This document shows, in pieces, positions 1-6,207 of a stretch of 7,743 bases of DNA (position 1 is its first letter; the number at the start of each line of letters is the position of its first letter). Position numbers and translations under genes: made by a program. Below the pieces are notes generated by a model. That model was not told where the DNA came from. It saw nothing but the letters and a program-made list of their open reading frames with translations, and did not search any database. Source of the stretch: Clostridiales bacterium (GTDB taxonomy: Bacteria; Bacillota; Clostridia; Oscillospirales; Ruminococcaceae); the NCBI GenBank assembly GCA_012523875.1, contig JAAYSW010000174.1:1-7743 (forward strand). The letters run 5' to 3'.

Positions 1-820
1 GAAAAAGAATTATAAACATGGTACAATAATTTTCGCATCAGCAATAGGGTATTTCCTAGCTGTAACAAAAATATTAGAAAGCTTTGGCAGAGGCGTTATG
101 ACTGGTCGATATGGTAATTACTTGCTTAATGCAGAAGATAGTCTTTTCACGGTTATTATTAACTGCTTAAAAAATCCAGCATACGTCTTATCGGAAGCAT
201 TCCAAGAGAAAAAGTTTTTGTTTTTCTTGCTTATGATGATACCTGTCGCCTTTATTCCACTCATAAATAAAAAACCAACCCAGCTGTTTTTGATTATTCC
301 TTTTCTGTTAGTTAATTTAATGCCAGATTATGTTTATCAATATTCAATAGGATATCAGTACACTTGTGGTGTAATTGCATTGTTTTTCTATTTAATTGTT
401 GTTAATATTTCTAATATTAAGGCTGAAAACAGAAAATATATAGCATCATTTATGGCGATTGCATCAATAGTTATTTCTGTTTCTCAATGGTCTTATACTA
501 CCTTCTACTACGATTTCTATTCTGATACAGGTGTTCAACGCAATACACAGGTGGACATGCTTCTAGAATCAATCCCTGAAGAAGCATCTGTTGAGGCATC
601 AACCTTCTTTATTCCAAAGCTTTCCCAGAGAAAAGAGTTGTACCTAACTGTTAAGCCTGAACAGGTAACATGGGAACCAACCGACTATGTAGTTTTAATG
701 CTCTCAGATAAAGAATTATGCGATGTGAAAATTCCATATATTGAAGCTAATGGTTATGACTATGTTGGAGGATATGAAAATTACCTTTCTATTTACAAAT
801 TGAAAGGAAGTGTATATTAA
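1..820 (+). CDS. DUF2079-type polytopic membrane protein, C-terminal part (5' partial)
   Basis: The reading frame is open from base 2, so the start lies before the window; 272 residues are visible. Hydrophobic stretches that look like membrane helices lie near visible residues 9-25, 72-88, 94-107, 121-134 and 146-160. A soluble C-terminal domain of about 90 residues follows. It holds the pattern 'SIPEEASVEAS...KLSQRKELY...DYVVLML', which matches what I recall of the end of DUF2079 proteins (Ala/Ser-rich 'sV.A' segment, 'LS.R..iY', then 'DYvv'). The segment 'MPDYVYQYSIGYQY' also fits that family. DUF2079 proteins are thought to be GT-C-fold, lipid-sugar-dependent glycosyltransferases or related membrane enzymes; that role is inference here. 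The glycosyltransferase gene begins 33 bp downstream on the same strand, so the two are probably co-transcribed. The family call rests on pattern memory, not on a search. Confidence 0.75.
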   Translation, partial: KKNYKHGTIIFASAIGYFLAVTKILESFGRGVMTGRYGNYLLNAEDSLFTVIINCLKNPAYVLSEAFQEKKFLFFLLMMIPVAFIPLINKKPTQLFLIIPFLLVNLMPDYVYQYSIGYQYTCGVIALFFYLIVVNISNIKAENRKYIASFMAIASIVISVSQWSYTTFYYDFYSDTGVQRNTQVDMLLESIPEEASVEASTFFIPKLSQRKELYLTVKPEQVTWEPTDYVVLMLSDKELCDVKIPYIEANGYDYVGGYENYLSIYKLKGSVY

Positions 821-853
821 AGATTTTTTAATATTAAAGGAGTGATCCCTAAA

Positions 854-1798
854 ATGTCTGTATTATATTTAGTGATTCCATGTTATAATGAGCAAGAGGT
901 TCTGCCTGAAGCATCAAAGCAACTTCTTGATAAGATGGATAGCCTTATTAATAAAGGAAAAATATCTGATAAAAGTAAAATTGTGTTAGTAGATGATGGC
1001 TCAAAGGATAGAACTTGGGGGATAATTGAGGAGCTACACGCTGGTAACCCCATGTTTCAAGGCATTAAGCTTTCTAGAAATAAAGGTCATCAGAACGCAT
1101 TATTAGCTGGTTTGATGACTGTTAAAGATTATTGCGATATTACAATTTCTTTGGATGCTGATTTACAGGATGATATAAATGCCATTGATGAAATGGTTGA
1201 TAAGTATCATAATGGCTGCGATATTGTTTATGGCGTAAGGAGTGCGAGAAAAACTGATACATTCTTTAAAAAAACAACTGCCGAGGGATTCTATAAGATT
1301 ATGAAGATTATGGGTGTTGATATTGTTTTCAACCATGCAGATTACAGGCTTATGAGTAAACGTGCATTAGATGGTCTTGAGGATTTTGAGGAAGTAAATC
1401 TTTTCCTAAGGGGAATTGTTCCCATGATTGGTTATAATTCTGGAGAGGTTACCTATGAAAGAAAAGAACGCTTCGCAGGCGAATCTAAATATCCACTTAA
1501 AAAAATGTTAGCCTTTGCATTTGAGGGTATAACATCGCTTTCAATTAAGCCCATAAGGCTTATAACAACAACTGGTTTCCTTATTTTTGGGATAAGCCTA
1601 ATGATGCTTATTTATTTTATTATAAGACATTTCACGGGTGCTACCATATTGGGTTGGACATCAACTATCGTTTCGATTTGGGCGATAGGCGGACTTCAAA
1701 TCCTAGCAATTGGGATAATTGGAGAGTATATTGGAAAGATTTATCTTGAGACGAAAAAACGACCTAAATTCATTGTTGATAAATATTTAAACGATTAA
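854..1798 (+). CDS. Family 2 glycosyltransferase, GtrB/DPM1-like polyprenyl-phosphate sugar transferase
   Basis: This 314-residue protein has an N-terminal GT2 (GT-A fold) domain. Its motifs are 'VIPCYNE' near residue 8, 'DDGSKD' at 47-52 for nucleotide-sugar binding, and 'DADLQDD' at 101-107 as the metal-binding region. The basic segment 'RKERFAGESKY' (203-213) is typical of the GtrB/ArnC/DPM1 group. Two C-terminal membrane helices follow (about 236-258 and 266-291). Such enzymes move a sugar from a nucleotide donor to undecaprenyl phosphate at the inner membrane face. The sugar cannot be read from the sequence. An in-frame GTG at 842 would add four residues, but it lies inside the ribosome binding site AAAGGAGTG (836-844). 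ATG 854, nine bases after that site, is therefore the better start. The preceding DUF2079-type gene may use the lipid-linked sugar for cell-envelope glycan or protein glycosylation. A hairpin follows the stop codon within a few bases. Confidence 0.93.
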   Translation: MSVLYLVIPCYNEQEVLPEASKQLLDKMDSLINKGKISDKSKIVLVDDGSKDRTWGIIEELHAGNPMFQGIKLSRNKGHQNALLAGLMTVKDYCDITISLDADLQDDINAIDEMVDKYHNGCDIVYGVRSARKTDTFFKKTTAEGFYKIMKIMGVDIVFNHADYRLMSKRALDGLEDFEEVNLFLRGIVPMIGYNSGEVTYERKERFAGESKYPLKKMLAFAFEGITSLSIKPIRLITTTGFLIFGISLMMLIYFIIRHFTGATILGWTSTIVSIWAIGGLQILAIGIIGEYIGKIYLETKKRPKFIVDKYLND

Positions 1799-1802
1799 AA
1801 AG

Positions 1803-1830
1803 TGGCTTGTTAACAATCGTTAACAAGCCA
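1803..1830. terminator. Bidirectional intrinsic terminator between convergent genes
   Basis: A perfect 12-bp inverted repeat (1803-1814 with 1819-1830, arm TGGCTTGTTAAC) encloses a 4-base loop, AATC. Read on the minus strand the stem is followed by ACTTTTTAAT, a proper U tract for ending the HPt transcript. Read on the plus strand, the tail (TTAATCTAAT) is weaker, but the stem begins five bases after the glycosyltransferase stop. The element sits between two convergent genes, which suits a shared terminator. Confidence 0.85.
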
Positions 1831-1846
1831 TTAATCTAATATGTAA

Positions 1847-2215
1847 TTAAATTGCCATGCTTTTGTGTTTCATAATCAAGCTACAAATTTGCTTATAGTT
1901 TTCTTCTAACTCTAAAAAAGTTCCCTTAACACTATCAAATTGATAATTCCTGATATCTTTCATAATTTTACAAGTAAGTTGATAAATACCATTCATACCA
2001 AGATTTGCAGTTAAGCCTTTTAGCGTATGTGCAACAGCAAGAATTCCATCATCATATTCCTCATTTTTTATCTTATGCTTCAGCTCTCTAAATTGATTTT
2101 CATCAGGAAACCTGTATAGAAAAGTTAAATAAAGCTCTTCATTGTCCATAAACCTGCTTAAAGTCTTAGTAACATCAACCTCTAACTTCTCCAAATCAAC
2201 CAACAATCTATTCAC
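1847..2215 (-). CDS. Stand-alone HPt (histidine phosphotransfer) domain protein
   Basis: This 122-residue protein is predicted to be soluble and largely helical, the usual size for a free-standing HPt domain. The hallmark motif is 'AHTLKGLTANLG' at residues 62-73, with His63 as the phosphate-accepting residue and Lys66 and Gly67 conserved beside it. HPt proteins pass phosphate between a hybrid histidine kinase or its receiver and a second response regulator. No kinase or receiver gene lies in this window, so the partners are elsewhere or further away. The start is a GTG (2215-2213), since no ATG is in frame upstream. It is preceded by AGGATGG (2228-2222) at suitable spacing. A near-consensus sigma-A promoter lies at 2305-2333, giving an untranslated leader of roughly 80 nt. 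The gene is monocistronic, with the shared terminator at 1803-1830 about 17 bp after its stop codon. Confidence 0.88.
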   Translation of the reverse strand: MNRLLVDLEKLEVDVTKTLSRFMDNEELYLTFLYRFPDENQFRELKHKIKNEEYDDGILAVAHTLKGLTANLGMNGIYQLTCKIMKDIRNYQFDSVKGTFLELEENYKQICSLIMKHKSMAI

Positions 2216-2242
2216 AACACACCATCCTAAATTTAAAAGATT

Positions 2243-2254
2243 TACATATATGTA
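2243..2254. repeat. 12-bp perfect palindrome in the HPt leader
   Basis: TACATATATGTA reads the same on both strands and lies between the HPt promoter and its start codon. It partly abuts a direct repeat of AGTGTT (2254-2259 and 2263-2268). It could be an operator, but in DNA this rich in A+T a palindrome of this length is only weak evidence. Confidence 0.3.
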
Positions 2255-2304
2255 GTGTTTACAGTGTTCATAATCCCTATATATATTTTTCTTATTTTAT
2301 AACA

Positions 2305-2333
2305 ATAATATAACAAAAAAGTTCATATGTCAA
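2305..2333 (-). promoter_or_regulatory. Sigma-A promoter for the HPt gene
   Basis: On the minus strand there is an exact TTGACA -35 box (2333-2328), a 17-base spacer and a TATTAT -10 box (2310-2305), five of six matches to consensus. The expected transcription start is near 2298, about 83 nt before the GTG start codon. The spacer begins directly with TATGAAC, one copy of a word repeated in this intergenic region, so a regulator bound there could block the promoter. Box quality and spacing are seen; regulation is inferred. Confidence 0.75.
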
Positions 2334-2647
2334 GATAAAAACTTATGTAACGACAAATTCATATTATTGTTAATATATTTTCTAATTTAAAATAGTATGA
2401 ACACAAAAGAGTTATGTATTAATTTGTTGTTTAATGAGTCAGCTTAGTGTTATTCTATGTTATTGAGGTATTCACCTAAGGTTATATTATGTAATAAATA
2501 AATCCATGCATTTCAACTTAAAACCAAGCATTACAACAATCCCTACATAAAATATGTCTGTAATATATAATATTTCGTATGTAAATTCATATTATTATGA
2601 ATAAATTTAAAATTGTTTAAAAACTTAAAAATATTTCTTAATAAAAA
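2334..2647. other. Intergenic region without a recognised gene
   Basis: This stretch is very A+T-rich and holds no open frame with a ribosome binding site. Two 16-codon frames (starting at 2397 and near 2554) have no Shine-Dalgarno sequence and were not accepted. It contains a 14-bp direct repeat, AAATTCATATTATT, at 2355-2368 and 2583-2596. It also has an inverted repeat at 2585-2602 (ATTCATA, 4-base loop, TATGAAT) and a short palindrome ACCTAAGGT near 2474-2482. No known riboswitch or small RNA was recognised. Confidence 0.6.
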
Positions 2648-2676
2648 TTGTATTTTATTTAAAGGCATGTTATAAT
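2648..2676 (+). promoter_or_regulatory. Sigma-A promoter for the 2746-7288 gene cluster
   Basis: A perfect TATAAT -10 box (2671-2676) is extended by TG one base upstream (2668-2669). It lies 17 bases after TTGTAT (2648-2653), a -35 box with four of six matches. Transcription should start near 2683, leaving a leader of about 63 nt before the ATG at 2746. No other comparable promoter was seen before lepA, so this one probably drives the whole plus-strand cluster. Confidence 0.72.
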
Positions 2677-2745
2677 ATAAATTAAAGTTATTAGAACAAA
2701 TAATTAATAGAGAAAATAAATATTGTGTGTTGGAGGAGTATTCAA

Positions 2746-4020
2746 ATGTATAAAAGTGGTAGGGTGGGGTTTTCTCCTTTGAAGGTTGTAATTATTGTCC
2801 TTTTATCTATAATTATAGCCATTTCTATAATTGTTAATATAATATTTTTAAAAAGTAATACACCCCATGATATGTTTGGGAAAACGCTTTTTTTGATGGA
2901 AACCGATGATATGGAACCTGAAATAATAAAAAATACGATGATTATAGCTGATAGGGACGGGGTATTAGGCTTAGAATCAGGTGAAGTTGTTATGTATAAT
3001 TTTATTGATGCCGAGAATAAAACAATTACTGCAATATCGAGAATCCATGATATTGTCAGCGAGGTTGATGGTACGTATTATTACCTTAAGATCGATAATG
3101 CCGAACACGAAGAAACAGATAAGGTGCTTGAGAAGGATATCCTAGCAAAATGTAGCCTCACTAGTAAAGAGTTTGGAATTATTGTTTCGACTTTAAAAAA
3201 TACAGTGGGAATAGTTTTGTTCCTTATTTTACCTAGCGTTATATTGATTCTGTTAGTTATAGCGAGTAGCATAAATGCTAGAAAACTAAGGGATGGACAT
3301 TTTGATGATTATGACTTGCCTGTAATGCTTGAAAGGATGCCTAAGAAAAAGAAACGTGTTGATTCTCCTCTTTTTGAGGCTGATGATGATATAAATTCAA
3401 GTGAGGATTTTCTTGCAAAGAAAAATTCAATATCTGAGAACTTCTCACAAAAACGCATTAACCAAAAACCTACTTACCAAAATGTTGATAAAACTACAAG
3501 TGATTTATCACAGAAAAAGGTTTTGTTTGATGTAAACAATAATGAAGATGTTAAGATGGCAAAAGAGAAAACAGACGAAAGACTTAAAAAGGCTGAATTT
3601 CTTAATCCACAAGACGATTTTTCAGAATATAAACATAGAGATACTAATAAAATGAAACCATCTAGAAAATCTAATCCTGATGAGGGGATTAAATTTGTTT
3701 CACAAGTAAATACGGATAACGTCTCCGATATAAGTGCAAGAAGTAATGTTGATGAAAAGGCAAGTGCAATAAAACTTGCTTTGCAGAAAACAACTTTTGA
3801 CGATGCTAGTGAAACGGATACTACTTATATAAAAAATACTACAATGCCAAACCGACCCAAACAAGCAACTGAGAAAAAGATAGTTGCCAAATCAAAAATG
3901 GATGACATTAAAAATCGTTATATAAACCAAACTAAAAAAGATATATCATCAAGTAAAGGTTCAGCTACTTTTGAAGATCTAATGAAGGTTATTGAAAGTG
4001 AAAAGAAAAAGTTGGATTAG
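2746..4020 (+). CDS. Signal peptidase I-like (S26B/SipW-type) membrane protein, catalytic residues replaced, long charged tail
   Basis: This 424-residue protein has a membrane helix at about 13-35, an outside domain (about 38-150), a second helix at about 152-174, and a hydrophilic tail of about 250 residues. The outside domain lines up, from memory, with SipW/archaeal-type signal peptidases. 'ETDDMEPEI' (52-60) stands for the family's 'SGSMEPe', 'AISRIHDI' (96-103) for 'vTHRIvdI', and 'LKIDNAEHEETD' (114-125) for 'tKGDnN..aD'. The 'P.v.LIL' helix that ends SipW proteins is also present. The Ser nucleophile is Asp55 and the general-base His is Ser98, so peptidase activity is unlikely; a binding or scaffold role is inference. 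The tail (from about 178) is rich in Lys, Asp, Ser and Asn and looks disordered. ATG 2746 is chosen because GGAGGAG (2732-2738) precedes it by seven bases; a GTG at 2725 lacks such a site. lepA begins 54 bp downstream. Confidence 0.75.
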   Translation: MYKSGRVGFSPLKVVIIVLLSIIIAISIIVNIIFLKSNTPHDMFGKTLFLMETDDMEPEIIKNTMIIADRDGVLGLESGEVVMYNFIDAENKTITAISRIHDIVSEVDGTYYYLKIDNAEHEETDKVLEKDILAKCSLTSKEFGIIVSTLKNTVGIVLFLILPSVILILLVIASSINARKLRDGHFDDYDLPVMLERMPKKKKRVDSPLFEADDDINSSEDFLAKKNSISENFSQKRINQKPTYQNVDKTTSDLSQKKVLFDVNNNEDVKMAKEKTDERLKKAEFLNPQDDFSEYKHRDTNKMKPSRKSNPDEGIKFVSQVNTDNVSDISARSNVDEKASAIKLALQKTTFDDASETDTTYIKNTTMPNRPKQATEKKIVAKSKMDDIKNRYINQTKKDISSSKGSATFEDLMKVIESEKKKLD

Positions 4021-4061
4021 TCTTGGCTATTACTAATAAATCTATTCAAGACTTCACTAAT
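4016..4061 (+). promoter_or_regulatory. Inverted repeat in the S26-like/lepA junction
   Basis: ATTAG (4016-4020) can pair with CTAAT (4057-4061), and TCTTG (4021-4025) with CAAGA (4047-4051). Together they give a ten-pair stem with a 5-base bulge and a 21-base loop. It starts at the stop codon of the upstream gene and ends directly before the lepA ribosome binding site (4062-4067). No U tract follows, so it is not a normal terminator. It may tune lepA translation or mark an mRNA processing site. The pairing is seen; function is a guess. Confidence 0.35.
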
Positions 4062-4074
4062 GGAGGAATGTAAT

Positions 4075-5874
4075 TTGTCAATTGATAAAATAAGAAATTT
4101 TAGCATTATTGCACATATTGACCATGGTAAATCGACGCTTGCAGATAGAATGTTGGAGAAAACATATACGGTTGCAGGACGTGATATGGAGGAGCAGCTT
4201 CTTGATAATATGGATATCGAACGTGAGAGGGGTATAACAATCAAGGCACGTGCGGTAAGGCTCACCTATAAAGCAGAAGATGGTGAAATCTATGTTTTCA
4301 ATCTTATCGATACCCCAGGTCATGTCGATTTTAATTATGAGGTTTCTCGCTCACTTGCAGCTTGCGAGGGTGCAATACTTGTTGTAGATGCAACACAGGG
4401 GATTGAGGCACAGACGCTAGCAAACACCTATCTTGCACTAGAACATGATTTGGCAATTGTACCTGTTGTAAATAAAATTGATTTGCCTTCTGCGGACCCT
4501 GAAAGGGTTTGTGGAGAAGTTGAAAATGTTATCGGGGTTGAAGCAATGGATTCCCCTAAGATTTCTGCAAAGCTTGGAACTAATATTGAGGCTGTTTTAG
4601 AAAAGGTTGTTAAGGATATCCCCCCACCAACTGGAGATGAAAATGCTCCCCTACAGGCATTGATTTTTGACAGTTTTTATGATGCATATAAAGGAGTTAT
4701 AATTTATATAAGAGTCAAAGAGGGTAAGGTTAAAGTTGGTGATGAAATTAGGCTTATGGCTACTGGTGCAGAGTTTACAGTTGTTGAAACTGGATATCTC
4801 GATGCCACAAGCTTTAATAATGTTGGCGAATTAAAGGCGGGTGAGGTTGGTTTTATCACTGCTGCTATTAAGGATATAAGCGAAACAAGGGTCGGTGATA
4901 CCGTTACTCTTGTGGACAATCCATGTGAGGATGCTTTACCTGGATATAGAAAGGTTAATCCAATGGTGTTCAGTGGTATTTATCCTGCTGATGGGGCTAA
5001 ATATGGCGATTTGAGAGAGGCACTTGAAAAGCTTCAGCTTAATGATGCGTCTTTATCCTTTGAACCTGAAACTTCAATTGCTCTTGGCTTTGGTTTCAGA
5101 TGCGGATTTTTGGGATTGCTCCATATGGAAATTATACAAGAGCGTATTGAACGTGAATATAATTTAGATATTATTACAACAGCACCTTCCGTTATTTATA
5201 GGATTACATTAACAAGTGGTGAAGTTGTTTTTATTGATAATCCATCAAACTATCCTGATTTAGCATTAATTGAGAGTGCTGAAGAGCCTATGGTAAGGGC
5301 AGAAATTCTTACTCCATCTGATTATGTTGGAAATATTATGGAACTTTGTCAGGACCGTAGGGGTGTCTTTAAAGATATGGTTTATCTCGATGATACAAGA
5401 GTTAATGTGCGATATGAGTTGCCATTAAATGAAATTGTTTATGATTTCTTTGATGCGTTAAAATCTCGCACGAAAGGTTATGCTTCATTTGATTATGAAA
5501 TGTTGGGTTATGTTCCATCTAAACTTGTTAAGCTGGATATTATGTTAAATGGCGATATAGTGGACGCACTTTCATTTATTGTTCATACCGATAACGCATA
5601 TGCTAGAGGAAGAAAGATAGCTGAAAAACTAAAAGATAATATACCTAGGCAAATGTTTGAAATCCCTATTCAAGCTGCAATTGGTGGTAAAATTATCGCT
5701 AGAGAAACAGTTAGAGCTATGCGTAAAGACGTTCTAGCTAAATGCTATGGTGGAGATATTACAAGAAAGAAAAAGTTACTTGAGAAACAAAAAGAGGGTA
5801 AGAAGCGTATGCGTAAGCTTGGAACTGTTGATGTTCCACAGGAAGCATTTATGAGTGTATTAAAGCTTGATTAG
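4075..5874 (+). CDS. lepA: Elongation factor 4 (LepA), ribosome-associated GTPase
   Basis: This 599-residue protein is of normal family length. LepA/EF4 is an EF-G-like GTPase that binds the ribosome and back-translocates tRNAs or aids initiation and assembly under stress. The GTPase motifs are intact: P-loop 'AHIDHGKST' (13-21), switch I 'RGITIK' (52-57), 'DTPGH' (79-83) and 'NKID' (133-136). The LepA-specific C-terminal domain is also intact, with 'PRQMFEIPIQAAIGGKIIAR', then 'AKCYGGDITRKKKLLEKQKE' and 'PQEAF' near the end. An ATG at 4060 is in frame but overlaps the ribosome binding site GGAGGA (4062-4067). The TTG at 4075, seven bases after that site, gives the family's usual N-terminus (MSIDKIRNFSIIAHIDHGK), so TTG is the probable start. 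The stop codon overlaps the next gene's ribosome binding site. Confidence 0.98.
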   Translation: MSIDKIRNFSIIAHIDHGKSTLADRMLEKTYTVAGRDMEEQLLDNMDIERERGITIKARAVRLTYKAEDGEIYVFNLIDTPGHVDFNYEVSRSLAACEGAILVVDATQGIEAQTLANTYLALEHDLAIVPVVNKIDLPSADPERVCGEVENVIGVEAMDSPKISAKLGTNIEAVLEKVVKDIPPPTGDENAPLQALIFDSFYDAYKGVIIYIRVKEGKVKVGDEIRLMATGAEFTVVETGYLDATSFNNVGELKAGEVGFITAAIKDISETRVGDTVTLVDNPCEDALPGYRKVNPMVFSGIYPADGAKYGDLREALEKLQLNDASLSFEPETSIALGFGFRCGFLGLLHMEIIQERIEREYNLDIITTAPSVIYRITLTSGEVVFIDNPSNYPDLALIESAEEPMVRAEILTPSDYVGNIMELCQDRRGVFKDMVYLDDTRVNVRYELPLNEIVYDFFDALKSRTKGYASFDYEMLGYVPSKLVKLDIMLNGDIVDALSFIVHTDNAYARGRKIAEKLKDNIPRQMFEIPIQAAIGGKIIARETVRAMRKDVLAKCYGGDITRKKKLLEKQKEGKKRMRKLGTVDVPQEAFMSVLKLD

Positions 5875-5883
5875 GAGGATGTC

Positions 5884-6207
5884 ATGAAAAAATTTAAATG
5901 TCCATACTGCAATGAAAATACAGTTTCTCGCTTTAGAAAGGCTTTTGCTGGTTCTTTAAAATCAAAAGGGTATAAATGCCCAAAGTGTGGTGGGCATTGT
6001 GTTAATGGTAAAGAATCAACGATTTTTAATGTAATCTTAAACTTATCTGTACTGATACTCATATTAATTAAATTCTATAATAATTCAAATGATGCGGTGC
6101 CTTTTGCTCTTGCTCTACTAGCTATTTCTTTCATTATCTCTAAAACTTTTGATGCATTTTTCTACGAACTTGATAAAACATGGAGGATAGATATCAATAG
6201 AAAATAA
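5884..6207 (+). CDS. Small zinc-ribbon protein with two membrane helices
   Basis: This 107-residue protein has a cytoplasmic-type zinc ribbon at its N-terminus (Cys6/Cys9 and Cys32/Cys35, i.e. CPYC-x22-CPKC). An extra His38-Cys39 follows the second pair. Two hydrophobic helices come next (about 46-63 and 72-90), then a short charged tail. The layout resembles the Firmicutes membrane zinc-finger proteins described as CxxC-x20-CxxC (TIGR04104-like), whose function is unknown; that assignment is from memory. Its ribosome binding site AGGAGG (5873-5878) overlaps the lepA stop codon, and ATG 5884 follows five bases later. Its own 3' end carries the GGAGGA used by hemW and overlaps the proposed hemW start by 11 bp. 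Translation of lepA, this gene and hemW is therefore probably coupled. Confidence 0.8.
   Translation: MKKFKCPYCNENTVSRFRKAFAGSLKSKGYKCPKCGGHCVNGKESTIFNVILNLSVLILILIKFYNNSNDAVPFALALLAISFIISKTFDAFFYELDKTWRIDINRK
6182..6199 (+). promoter_or_regulatory. hemW ribosome binding site with a probable ATA start codon
   Basis: GGAGGA (6182-6187) lies inside the preceding gene. In the hemW frame the only codons at a workable distance are ATA 6191 (3-base spacer) and ATA 6197 (9-base spacer). The first ordinary start codon in frame is GTG 6227, 39 bases after the site and beyond conserved coding sequence. ATA 6197 therefore looks like the initiation codon. Confidence 0.55.

Noticed and set aside
842..853. 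GTG 842 as start of the glycosyltransferase
   Set aside because: It lies within the AAAGGAGTG ribosome binding site and no other site precedes it at proper distance.
2397..2447. 16-codon open frame (MNTKELCINLLFNESA), a possible small peptide gene
   Set aside because: It has no ribosome binding site, no recognisable peptide motif, and frames this short are common by chance.
2554..2604. 16-codon open frame starting MSVIYNIS in the intergenic region
   Set aside because: There is no ribosome binding site and the composition simply follows the A+T-rich background.
3343..3366. PKKKKRVD at residues 199-206 of the S26-like protein, resembling a nuclear localisation signal
   Set aside because: The gene is bacterial and the site is in a Lys-rich tail just after a membrane helix. 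A positive patch there fits the positive-inside rule and lipid contact, so the likeness is chance.
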